A DNA stretch of 64,000 bases from Brucella pseudogrignonensis (GTDB lineage: Bacteria > Pseudomonadota > Alphaproteobacteria > Rhizobiales > Rhizobiaceae). The DNA lies in contig NZ_JAVLAT010000001.1 of the NCBI RefSeq assembly GCF_032190615.1, positions 1 to 64,000 on the forward strand, read 5' to 3'. The position numbers and the translations under genes are program-made. Positions 15,659 through 22,040 of this stretch are shown piece by piece; within the stretch, counting starts at the first letter, position 1, and each line of letters starts with the position of its first letter. The notes beneath the pieces are model-generated. The model was given only the letters and a program-made list of their open reading frames with translations, ran no database searches and had not been told where the DNA came from.

Positions 15659-15672
15659 GTGCCGAAAGGAAA

Positions 15673-15774
15673 TCACCTCGGCAAGCGCCACATGAGATAG
15701 CTAGCTAAAGCAAAAGCAAAAAATGCTGAACCCAAGAGCCAAAACTCAGGTTGTATGTTTTCTAAAATATTCAT
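15673..15774 (-). CDS. 33-residue single-span membrane peptide
   Basis: An ATG preceded by GGGGGCGTGC opens a 33-residue frame on the minus strand. The peptide starts MNILENIQPEFWLLGSAFFA and ends SYLMWRLPR: a short polar head, one hydrophobic span (about residues 11-28) and a basic end. This would put the C-terminus in the cytoplasm. It lies next to the lysis cassette but on the opposite strand. Function unknown; antiholin-like or lysogeny-associated roles are possible but not shown. Confidence 0.45.
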   Translation of the reverse strand: MNILENIQPEFWLLGSAFFAFALASYLMWRLPR

Positions 15775-15867
15775 GCACGCCCCCACGTAACCCCTAACCG
15801 TGGCATCAATATTTCAGTGAGGTAGTGGTCACAAGTGGGTGTAACTGTCGCACTTTTCAAAAGTAAA

Positions 15868-15894
15868 CCCCAGATGCTGGCGGGCGATCTGGGG
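15868..15894. repeat. Palindrome upstream of the lysis genes
   Basis: CCCCAGAT (15868-15875) and ATCTGGGG (15887-15894) form a perfect 8-bp stem with an 11-base GC-rich loop, about 70 bases before the endolysin start. It has no U-run. It may be an operator or an mRNA structure that controls lysis gene translation. Confidence 0.5.
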
Positions 15895-15962
15895 CTACGC
15901 CTTGCACGATGCGGGTAGCATCAAAGCGCAATAGCATCATCTCACAAAAATAGGAAAAGACA

Positions 15963-16688
15963 ATGAATATGCACCTTGGCGATACCCGCCTCTTGATTGA
16001 GGCAGGTCGAGAACGCGGACTATTGCGCAATCAAATGGCGTATGTGCTTGCAACTGCCTACCATGAGACAGCGCATACAATGAAGCCGATCAATGAGATG
16101 GGCGGCGACAAATATCTTCGCTCAAAGAAATACTGGCCTTACATCGGTCGCGGTTATGTCCAGATCACTTGGAAAGTAAATTACGAAAAGGCTGGTAAGG
16201 TTCTGGGCGTTGACTTCGTGTCAAAGCCTGAATTGCTGCTTAAGCCGGAATACGCGGCACCAATCATCATCGCTGGCATGGTCGAAGGCTGGTTCACTGG
16301 CAAGAAGCTTTCCGATTACATCACCCTGCAGAAGTCAGATTTCAAGAATGCGCGCCGGATCGTCAACGGAACGGACAAGGCTGGTCTGATTGCAGGATAT
16401 GCTCGTGATTATGACAAGGCATTGCTGGCCGAAGGCTATGGCGTTGATCAAGTCGTTACGGCACCGGCTGCTGATGTCGTTCCTGAGCCTGTCGTCGAAA
16501 AGCCAATCTCGAAATCATCACGCTTTTGGTCATGGATCGGTAGCGGCGGGGCAGGTGCGGCAATCCCGTTTGTTGATTGGCGTGTTCAGATGGTGCTCGT
16601 CGTATTTGTTCTTGTTCTCACGGCTTATGCGATCTTCACCATGCCACAGGCCAAGGCCAAGCTTGAAAAGCTGGTGGATGCGTTATGA
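15963..16688 (+). CDS. Endolysin, glycoside hydrolase family 19-like, membrane-anchored
   Basis: 241 residues with AGGA before the start. It resembles family 19 chitinase-type lysozymes of phages: YHETAHTMKPINE with catalytic Glu35, then YIGRGYVQITWKVNYEKAG and the LLLKPEYAAPIIIAGMVEGW segment. It would cleave peptidoglycan glycan strands. Residues about 205-230 form a hydrophobic span (MVLVVFVLVLTAYAIF) after a Pro/Ala linker, so the enzyme is membrane-bound at its C-terminus, unlike soluble lambda lysozyme. It overlaps the i-spanin gene by 4 bases (ATGA). Confidence 0.88.
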   Translation: MNMHLGDTRLLIEAGRERGLLRNQMAYVLATAYHETAHTMKPINEMGGDKYLRSKKYWPYIGRGYVQITWKVNYEKAGKVLGVDFVSKPELLLKPEYAAPIIIAGMVEGWFTGKKLSDYITLQKSDFKNARRIVNGTDKAGLIAGYARDYDKALLAEGYGVDQVVTAPAADVVPEPVVEKPISKSSRFWSWIGSGGAGAAIPFVDWRVQMVLVVFVLVLTAYAIFTMPQAKAKLEKLVDAL

Positions 16689-16969
16689 ACGTAATCTGGG
16701 CGCTAATCCCCAACTGGTTGAAGATCGTCGCCGCCGCTGTTCTGGCGGCTTTTTTGTGTCTGGCGGTTGGATATGTGTCCGGAACCATCAAAGAGCGTCA
16801 GCGGTCGGCATTGGCCGCAGCAGAAGCAACCGCAAAGGCAATCCAAAAGAGGGCGGATATAGATGAGGAAGTTATCAACATGGATGCTGTTGCTTTGTGC
16901 AAGCGGCTTGGCGGCGGGTTGCAGTGCGACCAGCTCACCGTGCGCGGGATGGAAGCAGATAAGCGTTAA
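16685..16969 (+). CDS. Inner-membrane spanin (Rz-like)
   Basis: 94 residues. An N-terminal span (about 10-31, with LKIVAAAVLAAFLCLAVGY) is followed by a periplasmic helical region rich in Ala, Glu and Lys (KERQRSALAAAEATAKAIQK) that should form a coiled coil. This is the layout of an i-spanin, which joins the outer-membrane subunit to destroy the outer membrane at lysis. It overlaps the endolysin stop, and the o-spanin gene is embedded in its 3' end in the +1 frame. Function is assigned from architecture and context. Confidence 0.82.
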   Translation: MNVIWALIPNWLKIVAAAVLAAFLCLAVGYVSGTIKERQRSALAAAEATAKAIQKRADIDEEVINMDAVALCKRLGGGLQCDQLTVRGMEADKR

Positions 16970-17066
16970 GCCTGACACAGCCGTCTATCTCGCCGGAAAC
17001 GATATGAAAGCCGGGCAGGGGATTGCAGGACATAATGCCTACGGGCAGAAAGCATGTGGCTGGTAA
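16863..17066 (+). CDS. Outer-membrane spanin lipoprotein (Rz1-like), embedded in the i-spanin gene
   Basis: 67 residues. The first 107 bases overlap the i-spanin gene in a different frame, as Rz1 does in lambda. The product starts MRKLSTWMLLLCASGLAAGC, a classical lipoprotein signal with lipobox A-A-G-C, so Cys20 would be lipidated, leaving about 48 residues in the periplasm with two more cysteines (in SPC and KACGW). This meets the definition of an o-spanin. Its stop overlaps the next start (TAATG). Confidence 0.85.
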   Translation: MRKLSTWMLLLCASGLAAGCSATSSPCAGWKQISVKPDTAVYLAGNDMKAGQGIAGHNAYGQKACGW

Positions 17067-17353
17067 TGGGTGATGATATTAAGTGGCTGATCGGTATTGC
17101 TGTCACTTTTGGGCTGGCATTGATTGCGGCATTCCGATCTTTGTCAGCCTCGATGAAGGCTGGTGATGATGCTTTGCACGAGAGGATTAACCGCACTCGT
17201 GACGATTATGTGCGCCGCGTCGATCTAGACGGTCACGTCAGCCAGCTGCGCGATGGCATGAAAGAGCTGAAAGATGAAACCCGCGATAGTGCCAAGGAGA
17301 CAAACAAACGTCTCGATCAGGTTCTGGCCGTTCTGGCTCAGGATAAGAAGTGA
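17066..17353 (+). CDS. Single-span membrane protein with coiled coil, lysis cassette
   Basis: 95 residues from the ATG that overlaps the o-spanin stop. One N-terminal hydrophobic span (IKWLIGIAVTFGLALIAAFR, residues 5-24) is followed by a long charged helix (HERINRTRDDYVRRVDLDGH and DGMKELKDETRDSAKETNKR) likely to form a coiled coil. Proteins like this follow the spanins in several rhizobial phages. It could be a holin or pinholin-like protein, since no other holin gene is seen in the cassette, but the single span and long soluble tail make that uncertain. Confidence 0.75.
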   Translation: MGDDIKWLIGIAVTFGLALIAAFRSLSASMKAGDDALHERINRTRDDYVRRVDLDGHVSQLRDGMKELKDETRDSAKETNKRLDQVLAVLAQDKK

Positions 17354-17481
17354 CATGATTGGTCTTAGCCGAGGTTTTGGTTCGTATCTTATGACGTGCG
17401 CGGTAAAGGCTTCTGCAACTATTTAGCGAAAATTAAACTTCTTGCGCTAGAGCCGCTTAATTCGCGTACTTGGGGGAAATC
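17354..17481. other. Short intergenic region after the lysis cassette
   Basis: I see no coding frame. It ends with GGGGGAAATC, the ribosome binding site for the following gene. Base composition becomes more AT-rich here, marking the beginning of the accessory segment. Confidence 0.5.
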
Positions 17482-18183
17482 ATGACGTTTGCACAGTACA
17501 AAAGGCTGCTTCTTGTGGCGGCCATTCCGCTTATTTTATTGGGTGTACTTGCAACTGAAGTTTTCTTGCCATTACCTAGGTTTGCTCATGTTGGCTGCAC
17601 AAAAATGGGGCAGGAGCAGTGTGTCAACTGGGGAGAATACGACAGTGAACTTTACAAGTTGAAGAAAAGCCAACAGGCGGCATGGTTCAACGTTATCAAT
17701 CGGGACGAAAAAGGCAGCGTTAATGTTCTGGCATTGGCCGGAATAAGAATGATTATGCCTAAAATAACAGAGGTAAAAAGCCTTATAACTAATGACAGTG
17801 AAGTTCATAGATCAATGGAAAGATTGATTGGATTAGACGTTCCAGTCCAACTTGGTGATATTGAGGGCCGCAGTAAAATAGATACAACATCTAAAGATCG
17901 TTTTTATTGTAATACATTAATATTGGAAAACAATGCAGATAGCTATGCGTCTGCATGCGAAGTAGGAGCATGGAGCGGTTCAATTCGATTTGTTCCAAAC
18001 GACAACGATAGAGATATGTTAATTGAATTGCAGTCGGCTCTGCATGAAAAACAGATGCAATGGGATAATGTGCTTATCCAAGCAAGGCTAGTTGGATATT
18101 CCATTTTTTTGATAGGATTTCTTCTTATTTCAATGATTATCTGGCTAAGTGTTCGCGCCTATAAATTTGTCAAAAACGGCTGA
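17482..18183 (+). CDS. Two-span membrane protein of unknown function, AT-rich
   Basis: 233 residues from the ATG with GGGGGAAATC in front of it. There is a hydrophobic N-terminal span (about 9-28), a periplasmic domain of roughly 170 residues with cysteines (HVGCTKMGQEQCVNW, FYCNTLIL, SACEVG) that could form disulfides, and a C-terminal span (about 203-223). I do not recognise the family. Codon use is clearly more AT-rich than in the structural genes, suggesting a late acquisition. Position after the lysis genes and the membrane topology fit a superinfection-exclusion or other moron function, which is inference. Confidence 0.7.
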   Translation: MTFAQYKRLLLVAAIPLILLGVLATEVFLPLPRFAHVGCTKMGQEQCVNWGEYDSELYKLKKSQQAAWFNVINRDEKGSVNVLALAGIRMIMPKITEVKSLITNDSEVHRSMERLIGLDVPVQLGDIEGRSKIDTTSKDRFYCNTLILENNADSYASACEVGAWSGSIRFVPNDNDRDMLIELQSALHEKQMQWDNVLIQARLVGYSIFLIGFLLISMIIWLSVRAYKFVKNG

Positions 18184-18192
18184 ATTTAGAAC

Positions 18193-18366
18193 TTAAATTT
18201 TCTTACTCGTCCGGGTCCGTTCCCCGCTCGCCCATGTGAATACCGTTGGCGATTTGGGGTAGAGCCTTGGCCGCTTCCAGCCTATCTCAGCCTGCTCTGC
18301 ATTGTCTGAGGCTTCAACCAGTTTACCGGTGAGTCCCGCTAACGAACCATCGCGCAGTCTGGACAT
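18193..18366 (-). CDS. Possible 57-residue protein, low confidence
   Basis: An ATG with AGGA close in front opens a 57-residue minus-strand frame (MSRLRDGSLAGLTGKLVEAS at the start, basic RTRTSKKI at the end). Codon choice looks coding. The open frame continues about 15 codons upstream without an ATG, so this may be the 3' remnant of a larger lost gene. I do not recognise it. Confidence 0.35.
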   Translation of the reverse strand: MSRLRDGSLAGLTGKLVEASDNAEQAEIGWKRPRLYPKSPTVFTWASGERTRTSKKI

Positions 18367-18537
18367 TTGTCCTGCTGCTTCAACGGAACTCTCGTTTTGA
18401 ATGAAATAAATGTTCGTTTATAAGATTGACGAAACCTGTTCAATTAAGTCGATTTTAGTTTTTCTCGTCTAACAGCATTTTATCTCAGCATTGAGGAAGT
18501 TGGCTGACACTTTACAAACGAATAGAGGGTTGGGCTT

Positions 18538-18765
18538 ATGACACTATCAACTAATGATGTTGTAAAGAGATGTATTGAAGCTGCTGATCTTGCATATCGT
18601 GATACTTACTTCGTCCGCCCAACCGGAGGAGATATAAATTTGGCGAGAAAGGTTGCGCTTTTGCATGCATTCCAAGCCTTTGTCTTAACGGCAGAAGATC
18701 TAGACCATAACCCTGCTCACTTACTAACTTTTGCCAAGATAAGTAATGATTTTGATGGGTTTTGA
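18538..18765 (+). CDS. Small protein of unknown function
   Basis: 75 residues, acidic and probably all-helical (VVKRCIEAADLAYRDTYFVR and ARKVALLHAFQAFVLTAEDL). GAGGG lies before the ATG. It stands alone between an AT-rich intergenic stretch (18367-18537) and the leftward SRAP gene, which converges with it. No domain is recognised. The gene looks real from codon use, but its function is unknown. Confidence 0.55.
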   Translation: MTLSTNDVVKRCIEAADLAYRDTYFVRPTGGDINLARKVALLHAFQAFVLTAEDLDHNPAHLLTFAKISNDFDGF

Positions 18766-18804
18766 TCATAATTTTCGGTCATTTTAATCAACCTCTTCCG
18801 ATAC

Positions 18805-19455
18805 TTATAAACAATCAGAAGTCAAATCGATCAAGTCAGCGTCTGGTAAAGGCTTCTGCATTTCCTTAGCTTCATCCCATGGCGCACGTAACCAAGTTTC
18901 GATCTCCTCAGTTGTGCGCAGGATTACAGGCATGGCCTTCGGGTGAACCGGCTTAACAACTGCATTAGGCTCAGTGGTCAGAAAGCCGAATATATCAACT
19001 TCAACTGGCCCTTCCTTTTTCTTCCGCATGCCTTTCCATGTCGTCCATATTCCAGCAAAAGCAAAAAGCGGCTTTTCTTCAGTCAGAGCAAACCAGTGCA
19101 GCGGTTTGCGCTTTGTCTTCGGGTCTGGTTCTTGCCCGTATTCGGAAAAGGATGTCGCAGGAACAACGCAACGGCTTTCAATGCCCTGCCAGCGCCTCCA
19201 ATGGGGCGAGGTGAGATTGCGTATGTTTGTGACGCCGCTGTCTGCTTCACCCTTCACATAGATTGGTGGTGTCGGCATTCCCCATCGAAGGTGTGCCAGC
19301 TCATGCTCACCATCGGTCAAGTTACGCAGAACGGGCGCTGGATAGTCGGGATAAACGTCTAGCTGTGGATCAACACGGTTCGTCACGTCGCCAAACTTCG
19401 GAAACAGCCGGCGCATGGCCTCATGTGTCGTGGTGAGGTTATAAAGATTGCACAT
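18805..19455 (-). CDS. SRAP (SOS response-associated peptidase) family protein, YedK/HMCES-like
   Basis: 216 residues. SRAP proteins bind abasic sites in single-stranded DNA and form a thiazolidine crosslink through Cys2, shielding the lesion. The essential residues are present: Cys2 in MCNLYNL, Asn77 in VTNIRN, Glu105 in SFSEYGQE and His171 in VHPKAMPVIL. Length is normal for the family. An excellent Shine-Dalgarno (AGGAGGATCAC) precedes the ATG. It is probably the last gene of a leftward unit starting at about 20.26 kb whose promoter carries a LexA box, so it would be damage-induced. Phage copies may protect replicating phage DNA. Confidence 0.92.
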   Translation of the reverse strand: MCNLYNLTTTHEAMRRLFPKFGDVTNRVDPQLDVYPDYPAPVLRNLTDGEHELAHLRWGMPTPPIYVKGEADSGVTNIRNLTSPHWRRWQGIESRCVVPATSFSEYGQEPDPKTKRKPLHWFALTEEKPLFAFAGIWTTWKGMRKKKEGPVEVDIFGFLTTEPNAVVKPVHPKAMPVILRTTEEIETWLRAPWDEAKEMQKPLPDADLIDLTSDCL

Positions 19456-19529
19456 GTGATCCTCCTGATGAGGAAAGAATAGCGCGCCAATTGATGCCGC
19501 CCAGATACTCAGCCCGATTGCGAATAGTT

Positions 19530-19775
19530 CTAGCGAGGAATTTTTCTAACACCAAACTGACTTTCACCCTTTGATTTGCAAACCGTGCAACGCATTCGTT
19601 TGTGAAGGTCGATGAAAAAGGTGTGCGTGCCAAACTTGCGCAGAATGATCTTGTGCTGAATGGGCCCGATATGACCACACAGAAAACAATATCCGTGCAG
19701 CTCGTACCACGAAACAATATCCTTGATACGCGTCTCAGGCGGCATTCCTTCTAAGTGACGGGGCTTTGATCTCAT
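19530..19775 (-). CDS. Small protein with two Cys-x2-Cys pairs, possible zinc ribbon
   Basis: 81 residues. CFLCG (about 30-34) and CTVCKSKG (about 63-70) are the two CxxC knuckles of a zinc-ribbon-like fold, joined by a basic middle with HKIILRKFGTH. The ATG overlaps the stop of the gene before it (ATGA). It might bind DNA, RNA or a protein partner. The exact family is not recognised. It is the third of three translationally coupled early genes upstream of SRAP. A competing frame on the same strand (19439-19717) is a shadow. Confidence 0.72.
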   Translation of the reverse strand: MRSKPRHLEGMPPETRIKDIVSWYELHGYCFLCGHIGPIQHKIILRKFGTHTFFIDLHKRMRCTVCKSKGESQFGVRKIPR

Positions 19776-20068
19776 TTTTCAAAGTAGGTTTCCCACGGCT
19801 TAGATTTCATGTCCCATGGATCATGTTTAACGCCGCCATAAAGCCGGATGAACTCTTTCTGACCTTCATCGGTCTGGAACATGGCAATCTCGAAATATTT
19901 GAGATCATGCCGTACGCCACCCCAAAGGTGATAACCACCCAGACGCGTCCGATCATTGAGCATTTCGATAAGATTTGTCCGATGCCAGTCGGTCAAGAAA
20001 AGCACGACCTGAAATGGATATTCCTTATTGATCAGCGTCTTTGACGGCTCACCGCGCGACCTGCTCAT
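19772..20068 (-). CDS. Early phage protein of unknown function
   Basis: 98 residues from the ATG at 20068, which overlaps the preceding TGA (ATGA). An upstream in-frame ATG at 20092 lies inside the previous gene and is less likely. The product is soluble, with TLINKEYPFQVVLFLTDWHR near the start and a YGGVKHDPWDMKSKPWETYF end. No motif is recognised. Coupling on both sides implies that the three products are made together. Position beside a LexA-controlled promoter suggests an early or damage-induced role. Confidence 0.75.
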   Translation of the reverse strand: MSRSRGEPSKTLINKEYPFQVVLFLTDWHRTNLIEMLNDRTRLGGYHLWGGVRHDLKYFEIAMFQTDEGQKEFIRLYGGVKHDPWDMKSKPWETYFEK

Positions 20069-20262
20069 TTTACAAACACTGTCGGCTTCCATCCGCGAGC
20101 AAAGCCCATCGACATGGCAAGGCTGGCATACTCAATCTCTTTGACGAGGAAGTCCCGGTCTTTCAAAAGCGCTTCAATTGCCGCTTTTACATCGCCTTTG
20201 TGATAGGCGAGTACCAATTCAATTTCGTCGTCGTATCCGTTTTCTTGCGTAACCGCATTCAT
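20065..20262 (-). CDS. Small early phage protein, first gene of the LexA-box operon
   Basis: 65 residues from the ATG at 20262, chosen because GGAG stands at the right distance; the frame is open 30 bases further. The sequence is acidic and helical (NAVTQENGYDDEIELVLAYH, then KGDVKAAIEALLKDRDFLV). No domain is known to me. It begins a leftward chain in which each start overlaps the previous stop and which probably continues into SRAP. The LexA box lies 72-86 bases upstream. Confidence 0.75.
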   Translation of the reverse strand: MNAVTQENGYDDEIELVLAYHKGDVKAAIEALLKDRDFLVKEIEYASLAMSMGFARGWKPTVFVK

Positions 20263-20456
20263 TGTACTGCTCCATTTAAAAAGCAGATACACACGCCATC
20301 CGTATATCTGTGTTTGTCACGACCGCCATCGATGTTCTTATTTTGTTCATGTCAATGAAAGAGTCAATCTTGAAATTGAATGTGATCTGAAAAACCAATT
20401 CAAAGGTGTATTATTCAGCATCGGAAACGAAGTCTCTGATCGAAGGAGGCGCTGAG
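20263..20456. promoter_or_regulatory. Divergent promoter region of the early genes
   Basis: 194 bases between a leftward and a rightward gene. It contains the LexA box (20334-20348), AT-rich sequence on both sides suitable for two -10 elements, and an AAGGAGG Shine-Dalgarno at the right end for the GTG-started gene. No exact -35/-10 pair is certain by eye. Confidence 0.6.
20334..20348 (+). promoter_or_regulatory. LexA (SOS) box, GTTC-N7-GTTC
   Basis: GTTC (20334-20337), seven bases, GTTC (20345-20348): a perfect match to the direct-repeat operator of alphaproteobacterial LexA. It lies between two divergent early transcription units, one of which holds the SRAP gene. This supports control of both units by host LexA, though binding has not been shown. 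Confidence 0.75.
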
Positions 20457-21128
20457 GTGGAAAAGCGAAAAGCTGATGCACTTCCCAGATGGTTAACTAA
20501 GGCTAAACTGCAAACTCTTATGCAGATGGATCCAGAGGAAGCCCTTGAAGAAGCGCAGCGCCTGCGAGAGGCTTTCAACAGAAAGCGGCGCGATGATAGA
20601 GCCGCACGTAAAGAGATTGTCGCTCAGCAGGCGAAGAAATGGTCCCGCCGATACAAAGCAAAAAGGCGGGAAACAAGTCGAGCTCGGTTAGCCAAAATCA
20701 AAGTCGAAGACCCAAATTTATATCGCAGTATTTGCGATAGAAAAAATGCGCGTGATCGGGTCAGACGGCGGGGCAAAAAACAAATTCGCACAGACGCGAT
20801 GCGTGAAAAAGACCGCCGAAAATATCAGCGCATCAAGGCACAAGATTTCGCTCGCGCTAACGTCACTGAAATGCGCAAGCTTATCAGTGTTCATGTGCCT
20901 GGCTATCTCATGGCCGCTGCGCAGATGGACGTTATTAATTCCGTGATGGTGCAAATTCTCGATCGGAAAGTTCCGTTCAATGAGCTTGCAGCATGGGTGA
21001 AGAAATCAGTCACCGAATACAATCGCCAGTATGACTACTTCAAAACCGTGTCAATTGATGCGCCAATAGCCGGAACTGACGGACTTACACGGGGTGATAT
21101 GCTGGCTGACGACACCCCCCATTTTTAA
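20457..21128 (+). CDS. Basic phage protein with sigma-factor-like C-terminus
   Basis: 223 residues from a GTG start with a perfect AAGGAGG eight bases upstream; a 17-residue extension upstream is possible but lacks such a site. Residues 30-150 are extremely basic and helical (KKWSRRYKAKRRETSRARLA), suggesting nucleic-acid binding. The end, VSIDAPIAGTDGLTRGDMLA, resembles the segment between sigma-70 regions in which SLDAPIG leads to a GDLLAD-type motif. This could be a late-gene regulator or a divergent sigma-like protein. The LexA box stands in front of it. Function is inferred; overall similarity to sigma factors is limited to the tail. Confidence 0.65.
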   Translation: MEKRKADALPRWLTKAKLQTLMQMDPEEALEEAQRLREAFNRKRRDDRAARKEIVAQQAKKWSRRYKAKRRETSRARLAKIKVEDPNLYRSICDRKNARDRVRRRGKKQIRTDAMREKDRRKYQRIKAQDFARANVTEMRKLISVHVPGYLMAAAQMDVINSVMVQILDRKVPFNELAAWVKKSVTEYNRQYDYFKTVSIDAPIAGTDGLTRGDMLADDTPHF

Positions 21129-21165
21129 TCGCCATTAAGCCGTCGCCAGATTTGCAACACACAAG

Positions 21166-21186
21166 AAAAACCCCGCCGAAGCGGGG
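21166..21186 (-). terminator. Intrinsic terminator of the HipA-like/DUF3037 operon
   Basis: CCCCGC-CGAA-GCGGGG: a 6-bp GC stem with a tetraloop; on the minus strand it is followed by five T. It stands five bases past the DUF3037 stop. The plus-strand gene converging on it lacks a U-run here. Confidence 0.8.
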
Positions 21187-21191
21187 CTCAA

Positions 21192-22040
21192 TCATGCCTG
21201 AAGGTGCTCACGCACTTCATCCTCAATGCGGTCAACGAGTTTCGGAACTTCGCTTTCCTCATATATCCTAGGGGAGAATGGCGCTGATTGTAAAATTTTC
21301 AACGCCCCATCGTATGCATTGCGCAGGCTTTCGTTACGGGGAGCGCCAACAACAAAGTTCAGATTGATATTCTCTGGAGATCCATCATGAACGGCTTCCA
21401 AGTGCCCTCTCCAACGACGCGCCTTATCCTTGATACCATCGGCGTCAGCCAAATCGAAAGAAAGCGCCTCATAAGCATGCCAAACGCCATTTTTCCAAGC
21501 GCGCTTGAATGAAATCTCGTCTGTTTTGCCAGAAACCGTTTTCTCTTCAAAGCTGACTGGAACGTTTCGCTCGTCCAACAACTGCCGCACCGGTCTCCAG
21601 ATCTCATCATCAGTCCGGCGATGAGAGGATCTAACGTCATACTTGCTGACGAACCGCTCATATAGGCGTGCGAAAGTGCCATCCATATTTTTGCTTACAC
21701 CTCCTCCCAGCGACGACCATTGCAATGAGCTATCGTCATGGACTACGGCAAACTTGCCAATAGAGGAGGCATCCATATTTCGGTCTAGCAAGTCTCCGCG
21801 CTCGCACCTTTTGCGATATGAGCTAATCGACCGATCAACGCTTTTCATCACTCTCAAGAACGCTTCTCGCTCGAAGTCGGGAAACACATTCTTTATGCGG
21901 CCAATCGATGTGCGAACTTGAGATTTGACAAAACCAGCTTCGCTCGAATGCATGACGAGCCCAACATTAATGAACTCGCCCGTTACCACATCATGCACAT
22001 ATCTCAGTACGACGTACGTGTATCGATGTTGTTCTGTCAT
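21192..22040 (-). CDS. DUF3037 family protein
   Basis: 282 residues. The beginning, YTYVVLRYVHDVVTGEFINVG, is the DUF3037 signature, followed by a charged helical body (IGRIKNVFPDFEREAFLRVM, then a YRKRCERGDLLD stretch) and a soluble C-terminal half. DUF3037 proteins of unknown function are repeatedly found beside HipA-like kinases, as here: the ATG overlaps the kinase gene's stop (ATGA). The C-terminal domain might be the kinase substrate or partner. It is the last gene of a three-gene leftward cassette and is followed by a clear terminator. Confidence 0.82.
   Translation of the reverse strand: MTEQHRYTYVVLRYVHDVVTGEFINVGLVMHSSEAGFVKSQVRTSIGRIKNVFPDFEREAFLRVMKSVDRSISSYRKRCERGDLLDRNMDASSIGKFAVVHDDSSLQWSSLGGGVSKNMDGTFARLYERFVSKYDVRSSHRRTDDEIWRPVRQLLDERNVPVSFEEKTVSGKTDEISFKRAWKNGVWHAYEALSFDLADADGIKDKARRWRGHLEAVHDGSPENINLNFVVGAPRNESLRNAYDGALKILQSAPFSPRIYEESEVPKLVDRIEDEVREHLQA

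Larger units (their letters stand above)
15404..15962. other. Intergenic region between moron and lysis genes
   Basis: 559 bases with no long gene. It contains the promoter region of the hydrolase gene (right of 15403), a rightward hairpin with U-run (15636-15658), a short leftward membrane-peptide gene (15673-15774) and an 8-bp-stem palindrome (15868-15894) before the endolysin. The rightward terminator has no recognised plus-strand gene in front of it, so a small RNA in about 15480-15640 is possible. Confidence 0.6.
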
